A stretch of DNA of 8,119 nucleotides from Planctomycetota bacterium (lineage in GTDB: Bacteria > Planctomycetota > Planctomycetia > Planctomycetales > Planctomycetaceae): positions 1 through 8,119 of the forward strand of contig JAQBZS010000284.1 of the NCBI GenBank assembly GCA_027622115.1, in the 5' to 3' direction. The notes beneath the pieces are model-generated. The model was given only the letters and a program-made list of their open reading frames with translations, was not told the origin of the DNA and searched no databases. Positions 1-5,507 of the stretch are shown piece after piece. Numbering within the stretch: the stretch's first letter is position 1; each line of letters starts with the position of its first letter. The translations under genes and the position numbers were made by a program.

Positions 1-735
1 GTCGACGTGGATGTTGAAGAAGGTTCCGAGTTGAGCCAGACTCAACACCTCGCTGATCATCGACAAAATCCCGAACGTCGCGATTTTTCCGCCCGATTGA
101 GTCACGCGGCGCAGGAATCGGACAAGCATCCCCAAAGCTTGACTGTGCAGGTACTCGACTTCGGACATGTCCAACGCGATCCGCAGCGGCCCTGTTCCTG
201 CAATGAGTGCTTCCAAATCTTCTCCGATTTGGTCGAACTTCCCCATGTCCTGCCGAGACAGCGAGAATGCGACCATAGTCACGTTGCCAACCTGTTCGAT
301 CGTCGTCGCCGTTTTCAATCGAAAGAGGCTGATCCGACCGCCGCACTTGTCGCATGCCACGGTCTCGCCCAAGTCATTCGGGGATATCGATTGGGCAACA
401 CGACAATGCGGGCAATTGCCGGTGATCTCGGTGAACCGCACGTGCGTCAACTCGAAACGAAACTCGTGTTGGCACAATTCGCAGCAAACATCGCGCCGAC
501 GACTCGATGCGGGCAGCCGGATTCTGCCGTCGCAACTTGGGCAGTTCAGCGAAAACGACCGTGGCGCGAATTCGGCGACGCTTTGCAATTCGCCCAAAGG
601 GGAAAACGACGCTGCCGCGATTTCTTTGACTTGGAGATCCGTATTCAACAATGTCCGACAATCGGAGCAACGAATCTGATTCTCGGGCATGTCCACGCCG
701 CATTTCGGGCAGGGACCACCGGGCCAGGCTGGCAT
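1..735 (-). CDS. Zinc-ribbon/STAS-domain protein (anti-sigma-factor-antagonist type), C-terminus cut by window edge
   Basis: Reading the minus strand from an ATG at 735-733 gives 245 open codons to the window edge. The start is chosen because a GGAG Shine-Dalgarno sits 7 bases upstream and the first Cys pair follows at once (MPAWPGGPCPKCG); the frame stays open to a stop at 963-961 but has no further in-frame ATG. Three Cys4 modules are visible: C9/C12 with C23/C26, C65/C68 with C85/C88 (C84 is an extra Cys), and C108/C111 with C128/C131. Each resembles a zinc ribbon. From about residue 150 (VGNVTMVAFSL) to the edge runs a STAS fold: the LDMSEVEYLHSQALG segment (188-202), then a helix, then SGGKIATFGI. 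STAS proteins of this type bind anti-sigma factors or act in partner-switching or scaffold complexes; no signal peptide is seen, so it is likely cytoplasmic. The residue aligned with the SpoIIAA phospho-serine seems to be Gln199. Only a short C-terminal piece is probably missing. The partner is unknown. Confidence 0.86.
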   Translation of the reverse strand, partial: MPAWPGGPCPKCGVDMPENQIRCSDCRTLLNTDLQVKEIAAASFSPLGELQSVAEFAPRSFSLNCPSCDGRIRLPASSRRRDVCCELCQHEFRFELTHVRFTEITGNCPHCRVAQSISPNDLGETVACDKCGGRISLFRLKTATTIEQVGNVTMVAFSLSRQDMGKFDQIGEDLEALIAGTGPLRIALDMSEVEYLHSQALGMLVRFLRRVTQSGGKIATFGILSMISEVLSLAQLGTFFNIHVD

Positions 736-742
736 CTTGGAA

Positions 743-746
743 CTCC
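743..746 (-). promoter_or_regulatory. Shine-Dalgarno for the zinc-ribbon/STAS gene
   Basis: GGAG on the minus strand lies 7 bases before the ATG at 735-733. It decides the start, because the reading frame stays open for another 75 codons upstream without an ATG. Confidence 0.65.
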
Positions 747-978
747 AAACTTCGGTCGAACTGAATCGCTGAGCACGCTTGAGAATGCCCAACCGGTTTC
801 CTGCGACATGAAAAAGACTCCCGACCCCTTCCACGCCAGCCGTTGGGACGCGTGCAAAATCCTCGAATGTCTCTCGGTCGACAACGAGCCTATCCGCCAC
901 CGTGCTACACCCGCAAATCACGTACGAATCGACGACGTGAAAACGCGGAATCGGGAAGAATCAACAATTTACGTCACT

Positions 979-999
979 TGAATGCGAAGATTCACTTCG
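979..999. repeat. Two overlapping short inverted repeats in the leader of the dehydrogenase gene
   Basis: TGAAT (979-983) pairs with ATTCA (990-994) around a 6-base loop. CGAAG (985-989) pairs with CTTCG (995-999) around a 5-base loop. The two stems share bases and cannot form together. They lie about 65 bases before the start codon. Five-base stems are short enough to arise by chance, so any function is a guess. Confidence 0.35.
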
Positions 1000-1054
1000 T
1001 TGCAATTGCCCGACGCGTATTGCTCTGCGAACGAATCCCCTTCACCAACGCTGC

Positions 1055-1058
1055 GGAG
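1055..1058 (+). promoter_or_regulatory. Shine-Dalgarno for the dehydrogenase/cytochrome gene
   Basis: GGAG lies 6 bases before ATG 1065. It fixes the start ahead of a clean signal peptide and rules out the longer open frame that begins at 843. Confidence 0.7.
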
Positions 1059-1064
1059 TTCCTG

Positions 1065-4000
1065 ATGCTTCGAACAATGTCCGCCCTCGCACTGCTGATT
1101 TGCATGGCCGCTCCCGTGCTAAGTGCTCCGAAAGCCAAGTTCCAATCGCCGACAATTACAAAGTCGACTCCCGGTCGGGCCGTGAAGATCGATGTCGACA
1201 TCACCGGAGCCAAAGAGCTGTACTTGGTGGTCACGGACGGCGGGAACGGCTTTGGCTGTGACTGGGCGGACTGGGTGCAACCACGGCTTGTCGGACCAAA
1301 GGGCGAGTTGAAACTGACGGAACTCAAGTGGAAGTCGGCAGTCAGCGGTTTCATGAATGTCGGCGTCAACAAGAACGTCGTCGGCAAGCCGCTGTCGATG
1401 AATGGCAAGCCCGTCGAATTCGGCATCGGGACGCATGCGAACTCGGTGATCAGCTACGCCATTCCCGCTGGGTACACAAAGTTCCTGGCGACGGGTGGAC
1501 TCGACGACGGCGGAGTTTCACAGCCCACGTGCGGCGACACGGCCAGCGTGCAGTTCGCCGTTTACACCGAAAAGCCGACGCTCATTGCCGCCGCACCGAG
1601 TGTGGCCGCAGGACTTGGCAGCCGCGATCCGATGGACGCCACGGCGGGACTTACCGTGGCCGAGGGACTGGAAGCCACGCTGTTCGCCGCCGAGCCCATG
1701 TTGTTGAGCCCGTCCAATATCGACGTGGACCATCGCGGTCGTGTGTGGGTTTGCGAGATCGTCAACTACCGGCATCGCAACGGTTCGCGCAAGGAAGGCG
1801 ATCGGATTTTAATCCTCGAAGATACCGATGGCGACGGCGTGGCGGATTCCAAGAAGGTGTTCTATCAGGGCCGCGACATCGATACGGCGCTGGGCATTTG
1901 CGTCCTTGGGAATCGAGTCATTGTGTCGGTCGCTCCGAACGTGTTCGTGTTCACGGACGAAAACGGCGACGGCAAAGCCGACAAGAAAGAAGTGCTGTTC
2001 ACGAAGGTCGGCCAGCCGCAGCATGACCACTCCACGCACGCGTTCACGTTTGGGCCGGACGGCAAGTTGTATTGGTGTGTCGGCAACACCGGCCAACACG
2101 TTCACGACAAGAACGGCAACATCGTCGTCGATTTGGACGGCAAGGAAGTCCGAGACAACGGCAAGCCCTATTTCGGCGGCATGCCCTTTCGCTGCAATCT
2201 GGACGGCAGCGATTTCGAAGTGCTGGCCCACAACTTCCGCAACAACTACGAAGTGTCGGTCGATTCGTTCGGCACGTTGTGGCAGTCGGACAACGATGAC
2301 GACGGCAACCGAGCCGTGCGGATCAACTTCGTCATGGAGTTCGGCAACTATGGCTATCGCGATGAAATGACGGGAGCCGGTTGGAAGTCGCCTCGTACAG
2401 GAATGCACGAAGAAATCCCGCTGCGGCATTTTCACCTGCGAGATCCCGGTGTCGTCCCGAATCTGCTGCAAACCGGTCAAGGATCACCCACCGGCATCTG
2501 CGTCTATGAAGGTCGGCTCTTGCCGAAAGTGTTCTGGGATCAAGTCATCCACTGCGATGCCGGCCCAAATGTGGTCCGAGCGTATCCGGCGATACCCGAT
2601 GGCGCGGGCTACAAGGCCGAAATCGTCAATGTCCTCAAAGGCGACAAGGACAACTGGTTCCGACCCTCGGATGTGTGCGTGGCTCCGGACGGCTCGTTGA
2701 TCGTGGCCGATTGGTACGACCCGGGCGTCGGCGGACACCGCATGGGCGATATCGAACGCGGTCGTCTGTTCCGCGTCGCGCCACCGAAGACCGGCTACAA
2801 GATGCCCAAGTACGATTTCGCAACCATCACAGGCGCGATTGAAGCGTTGAAAAGCCCGAACCTGGAAGCTCGATATTTGGCGTGGACGGCGCTAAACAAA
2901 GCTGGCACCGAAGCTGAAACGGCGCTCAATCAGTTGTACGCCGACAAGAATCCTCGCCTGCGAGCCCGCGCGTTGTGGTTGCTCGGCAACATCAAAGGGC
3001 GTGGTGAAACCTACGTGAACCAGGCCATCAAGGACGAAGACGCCGACATCCGCGTGACCGGCCTTCGCATGGCCCGACGGTTGAAGTTGGACGTGCCGTC
3101 GATCGCCGGCCAATTGACGAAGGACTCGTCCGCCGCCGTGTTGCGGGAGTGTGCCATCGCCATTCGGCACAACACGTCGTCCGAAGCACACGCGATTTGG
3201 GTCGAATTGGCTCAAAGGCATGACGGCAAGGATCGCTGGTACTTGGAAGCGTTGGGGATCGGAGCCGACGGTCAATGGGACGATCTGCTGCGGCTTTGGC
3301 GATCGAAGGTCGGCGACAAGTGGAACGCGAAACCGGGCCGGGACATTGTGTGGCGGTCTCGTGCCGCTTCGACGCCGGACGACTTGGCGGCATTGATCGC
3401 CGACCCCAAGACGCCGAACGAAGAGATCACGCGTTATCTGCGAGCCTTCGATTTCGTCGATGGTCCGAACAAAACCAGCGCGTTGGCGGGACTCGCGTTC
3501 GCGTCCAGTTCTAAGGATGCGGCCCGCAATTCGCTGGTTATGACGGAAGCCGTCAACCGGCTGAAGGGATTCAACGTCAACACGAATCCCAAACACAAGC
3601 AGGCGTTGGACAGCATCTTGGAAAAGAATCGCGGTACTTCGCAATTTGTCACGCTGGTGGACCGCTTCAATGTTCGCGATCGATTTCCCGATTTGCTGGC
3701 CCTGGCCCAAGCCGGACCCGATCAGCAGGTTGGAATTGAAGCCATGACGGCACTGTTGCAAAAGAATCAACTCGTCCTGTTAAAAAAGTCGTTGGCCGGC
3801 AAGGACGCGCGGATCGCGGAAGCGACGGCGCGTGCGATCGGTAATTCGGCGGACGGCAAGGCGGCGGGTTTGCTGGGACCGATCACCAAAGACGACAAGC
3901 AGCCGCTCGGTCTGCGTCGCGAGGCGGCTCGCGGATATGCTCGCAGCCCCCAAGGTGCCGTTGAACTGTTAGCGCTTGCGAAAGCCGGCAAGATCGACGC

Positions 4001-4568
4001 AACCCTGAAACAAGCCGTGGCCGCGTCGCTGCATTCGTCGACGATCAAGGGCGTGAAGGAAGCCGCGCTCAAATTGTTTCCGTTGCCGCCGTCGAAGAAC
4101 AACAAGCCGATCGCTCCGTTGGATCAGCTTGTGAAACGCACCGGCGATCCGATCAAGGGGCGAGTGCTGTTCAATTCGACGTCGACCTGTGCCAAGTGCC
4201 ACATCGTCAACAAGTTGGGGAAGGAAGTCGGCCCGAACTTGTCGGAAATCGGTTCGAAGCTCAGCCGGCATGCGTTTTACGAATCGATCCTGTATCCCAG
4301 CGCGGGGATCAGCCACAACTACGAAACTTACACCGTCGTCCTGAACAGTGGCCTGCAAGTGAGCGGCATTATCACGAGCCGCACGGACGAAAGCGTCTCG
4401 GTCAAGGACATCGAGTCGGTCGTGCGGACGATCAAGATGTCGGACGTCGACGAAATCGTGAAGCAGTCGGTGTCCCTGATGCCCGCCGACATTCAAAAGA
4501 ACATGACGGAACAAGACTTGGTGGACGTCGTCGAGTATCTGACGACGCTGAAGAAGGCGGAGAAGTAG
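1065..4568 (+). CDS. Secreted NPCBM / PVC-type membrane-bound dehydrogenase / HEAT-like / CxxCH heme-binding fusion protein
   Basis: The product is 1167 residues with four parts. Residues 1-21 are a signal peptide (MLRT, then a hydrophobic core, cut near VLSA) with no lipobox. Residues about 37-168 are an NPCBM-like carbohydrate-binding fold, marked by ELYLVVTDGG, CDWADWVQPRL and FGIGTHANS. Residues about 195-573 are the beta-propeller of the PVC 'putative membrane-bound dehydrogenase' family, related in fold to soluble sugar dehydrogenases: it has acidic DxDxDG loops at 253-261 and 298-306, an HDHSTHAF motif at 320-327 and DWYDPG at 549-554. Residues about 586-1015 are alpha-helical HEAT-like repeats. 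Residues about 1027-1163 are a PVC-type cytochrome c domain with C1042-A-K-C1045-H1046 and a likely axial Met1139 (SLMPADI). It should act outside the cytoplasmic membrane, oxidising a sugar-like substrate and passing electrons to the heme; the substrate is not known. The family assignment is secure. It appears to be transcribed alone, with 324 bases before the next gene. All parts are in one intact frame. Confidence 0.96.
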   Translation: MLRTMSALALLICMAAPVLSAPKAKFQSPTITKSTPGRAVKIDVDITGAKELYLVVTDGGNGFGCDWADWVQPRLVGPKGELKLTELKWKSAVSGFMNVGVNKNVVGKPLSMNGKPVEFGIGTHANSVISYAIPAGYTKFLATGGLDDGGVSQPTCGDTASVQFAVYTEKPTLIAAAPSVAAGLGSRDPMDATAGLTVAEGLEATLFAAEPMLLSPSNIDVDHRGRVWVCEIVNYRHRNGSRKEGDRILILEDTDGDGVADSKKVFYQGRDIDTALGICVLGNRVIVSVAPNVFVFTDENGDGKADKKEVLFTKVGQPQHDHSTHAFTFGPDGKLYWCVGNTGQHVHDKNGNIVVDLDGKEVRDNGKPYFGGMPFRCNLDGSDFEVLAHNFRNNYEVSVDSFGTLWQSDNDDDGNRAVRINFVMEFGNYGYRDEMTGAGWKSPRTGMHEEIPLRHFHLRDPGVVPNLLQTGQGSPTGICVYEGRLLPKVFWDQVIHCDAGPNVVRAYPAIPDGAGYKAEIVNVLKGDKDNWFRPSDVCVAPDGSLIVADWYDPGVGGHRMGDIERGRLFRVAPPKTGYKMPKYDFATITGAIEALKSPNLEARYLAWTALNKAGTEAETALNQLYADKNPRLRARALWLLGNIKGRGETYVNQAIKDEDADIRVTGLRMARRLKLDVPSIAGQLTKDSSAAVLRECAIAIRHNTSSEAHAIWVELAQRHDGKDRWYLEALGIGADGQWDDLLRLWRSKVGDKWNAKPGRDIVWRSRAASTPDDLAALIADPKTPNEEITRYLRAFDFVDGPNKTSALAGLAFASSSKDAARNSLVMTEAVNRLKGFNVNTNPKHKQALDSILEKNRGTSQFVTLVDRFNVRDRFPDLLALAQAGPDQQVGIEAMTALLQKNQLVLLKKSLAGKDARIAEATARAIGNSADGKAAGLLGPITKDDKQPLGLRREAARGYARSPQGAVELLALAKAGKIDATLKQAVAASLHSSTIKGVKEAALKLFPLPPSKNNKPIAPLDQLVKRTGDPIKGRVLFNSTSTCAKCHIVNKLGKEVGPNLSEIGSKLSRHAFYESILYPSAGISHNYETYTVVLNSGLQVSGIITSRTDESVSVKDIESVVRTIKMSDVDEIVKQSVSLMPADIQKNMTEQDLVDVVEYLTTLKKAEK

Positions 4569-4602
4569 CGTGCCGACCGTGGATTCGATGTCTCTCGGCC
4601 TA

Positions 4603-4620
4603 GGGCACTACTCGGTGCCC
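4603..4620. terminator. Perfect 6-bp hairpin after the dehydrogenase gene
   Basis: GGGCAC (4603-4608) and GTGCCC (4615-4620) form a perfect stem with a 6-base loop, 34 bases after the TAG stop. CC at 4599-4600 could pair with GG at 4621-4622 across a TA bulge. No run of T follows, so this is not a standard intrinsic terminator. It may stabilise the 3' end of the message or be a Rho-linked end. Position and symmetry are seen; the role is inferred. Confidence 0.4.
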
Positions 4621-4680
4621 GGTCGCTTACGCGTCACGGCTCACAACTCTGCGGTTTTCCCACACCCACATTGACCGGAA

Positions 4681-4701
4681 CCGTGGCTAGCGCCAAGACG
4701 G
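4681..4701. repeat. Imperfect palindrome with GGC-TAGC-GCC core (REP-like candidate)
   Basis: CCGT (4681-4684) pairs with ACGG (4698-4701), and GGC (4685-4687) pairs with GCC (4692-4694) around TAGC, leaving an AAG bulge on the right arm. GC-rich imperfect hairpins in gaps between genes are typical of REP-like dispersed elements. Only one copy is visible here, so whether it is dispersed cannot be judged from this window. Confidence 0.35.
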
Positions 4702-4892
4702 CTGATGGTGTTCACATAGCCCCTGCGCGGATTATTCAGCCTCAACGCCGAATGTGAGCGGTCGAGGAGCATCGACGACGCATCAACCGGCACTACGAAC
4801 CCGCAATCTCGGAAAAGCCGGGAACAAAACCGCTAAGGAAGTCGTCGCTGGCTCGTCACTCCCTCCGAACACATCAGCTCGCGAGAATTGGG

Positions 4893-5414
4893 ATGTCACA
4901 ACCAGGAAGCCCGTTGGACGACTGGATTCAGTCCGCCCTTGAGACTTATGAAGGTCGGCTGTTGCAGTTTGCCCGTCGAATCACCGGCAACTTGGAACGA
5001 GCCCAAGATGTAGTTCAGGAAACTTTTCTTCGTCTCTGTCGCGAAGACCCCGCAGAACTGGACGGCCATTTGGCGGAATGGCTCTATGCCGTCTGCCGCA
5101 ACAAGGCCCTGGACGTCCGCAGAAAGGAGAGCCGCATGAGTGCCATCGCCGACGAAACTCTCGAACGTACCCAGTCCGAAGCTCCACAGCCCGACGACAT
5201 CGCCGAGCGAAACGAGTCCGTGAGTCAAGTGTTGGAACTGTTGAGTCAACTGCCCGACAACCAACAAGAAGTCGTGCGACTGAAATTTCAAGGCGGCTTG
5301 AAATATCGCGAAATCAGTGAAGTGACCGGTCATTCGGTGACCAATGTCGGTTTCCTGATTCATCGAGGCGTTTCAGCGCTTCGCGAAAAAATGCAGCGAA
5401 TCGAAGCTTCGTAA
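4893..5414 (+). CDS. ECF-type RNA polymerase sigma factor (sigma-70 family)
   Basis: The 173-residue product has the two-domain layout and size of an extracytoplasmic-function sigma factor. Region 2 spans about residues 10-80: LLQFARRITGNLERAQDVVQE leads into the core-binding DVVQETFLRL motif (39-48), then the WLYAVCRNKALDVRRK segment (63-78) that reads the -10 element. A polar linker (about 81-108) joins it to region 4 (about 110-168), where LSQLPDNQQEVVRLKF (117-132) is followed by the helix-turn-helix YREISEVTGHSVTNVGFLIHR (138-158) that reads the -35 element. No region 3 and no C-terminal extension are present. The ATG start is preceded by only a weak GCGAG (4881-4885). The gene sits 93 bases before a membrane protein whose N-terminus looks like an anti-sigma domain, so that protein is the probable partner. 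The regulon is unknown; autoregulation is a reasonable guess. Confidence 0.95.
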   Translation: MSQPGSPLDDWIQSALETYEGRLLQFARRITGNLERAQDVVQETFLRLCREDPAELDGHLAEWLYAVCRNKALDVRRKESRMSAIADETLERTQSEAPQPDDIAERNESVSQVLELLSQLPDNQQEVVRLKFQGGLKYREISEVTGHSVTNVGFLIHRGVSALREKMQRIEAS

Positions 5415-5445
5415 CCGTTGTTGCCAAACCGGCCGACAGCCTTTT

Positions 5446-5469
5446 TGCGACGAATCTTGTGCGACGAAT
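5446..5469. repeat. Two direct copies of TGCGACGAAT
   Basis: Identical 10-base copies start at 5446 and 5460, 14 bases apart, in the leader of the anti-sigma/VWA gene. The copies are seen directly. They could be a binding site for a regulator or part of an internal promoter, but a chance duplication is equally possible. Confidence 0.5.
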
Positions 5470-5495
5470 TCAATCGATATTCTCACCACGCATGT

Positions 5496-5499
5496 GGAG
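5496..5499 (+). promoter_or_regulatory. Shine-Dalgarno for the anti-sigma/VWA gene
   Basis: GGAG lies 8 bases before ATG 5508 and supports that start. Confidence 0.7.
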
Positions 5500-5507
5500 T
5501 CTGAACC

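Larger units (their letters stand above)
736..1064. other. Divergent intergenic spacer (329 bases)
   Basis: This stretch separates the minus-strand zinc-ribbon/STAS gene from the plus-strand dehydrogenase, so it should carry promoters for both. Open frames cross it on both strands (plus from 843, minus down from 960), but neither extension looks like a protein domain and both downstream genes have clear ATG plus Shine-Dalgarno starts. A weak sigma-70-like candidate on the plus strand is TTGAAT (978-983), a 17-base spacer and TGCAAT (1001-1006); the match is poor and may be chance. Overlapping short inverted repeats lie at 979-999. No convincing promoter is seen for the minus-strand gene. Confidence 0.6.
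4569..4892. other. 324-base intergenic region with two hairpins, no gene seen
   Basis: No frame here resembles a protein: the one plus-strand frame of about 60 codons (4754-4942) overlaps the sigma factor start and has no recognisable content or Shine-Dalgarno. The region holds two palindromes, listed separately, and must also contain the promoter of the sigma factor gene, which I could not identify with confidence. Confidence 0.6.
5415..5507. other. Spacer between sigma factor and anti-sigma/VWA gene
   Basis: The 93-base spacer is short enough for co-transcription. It holds a weak terminator-like site, GGC (5431-5433) with GCC (5439-5441) followed by five T (5442-5446); the stem is only 3 bp, so at most it would cause partial read-through. 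A 10-base direct repeat follows at 5446-5469. A perfect palindrome CGAAGCTTCG (5402-5411) covers the last codons of the sigma gene. Confidence 0.45.

Noticed and set aside
374..748. Minus-strand frame of 124 codons
   Set aside because: It is a shifted frame over the zinc-ribbon/STAS gene, Arg-rich and without domain features.
736..960. Extension of the zinc-ribbon/STAS protein upstream to a GTG or TTG start
   Set aside because: The frame is open but has no ATG and no visible domain, and ATG 735 has a good Shine-Dalgarno. A GTG start cannot be fully excluded.
7..981. Plus-strand open frame of 324 codons
   Set aside because: It lies antisense to the zinc-ribbon/STAS gene, whose minus-strand reading shows regular Cys4 modules and a STAS domain. 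The plus-strand reading shows no domain, and it has no Shine-Dalgarno.
843..1064. N-terminal extension of the dehydrogenase gene to ATG 843
   Set aside because: The extra 74 residues are Arg-rich and would bury the signal peptide. ATG 1065 has a GGAG at good spacing and is followed by a clean signal peptide.
1065..1130. Lipoprotein signal around Cys13 of the dehydrogenase
   Set aside because: The residue before the Cys is Ile, which does not fit a lipobox, and the hydrophobic core continues past it to a normal signal peptidase I-type site.
1809..2480. Minus-strand frame of 223 codons
   Set aside because: It is antisense to the conserved propeller domain; its His/Val-rich composition is the mirror of the coding strand.
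2892..3770. Minus-strand frame of 292 codons
   Set aside because: It is antisense to the HEAT-like region of the dehydrogenase and is explained by codon bias; there is no domain and no supporting start signal.
4754..4942. Small plus-strand frame of 62 codons before the sigma factor
   Set aside because: It overlaps the sigma factor start in another frame, has no Shine-Dalgarno and no recognisable sequence.
5431..5446. Intrinsic terminator after the sigma factor gene
   Set aside because: The stem is only 3 bp with five T, too weak to call; it is mentioned in the spacer entry only.
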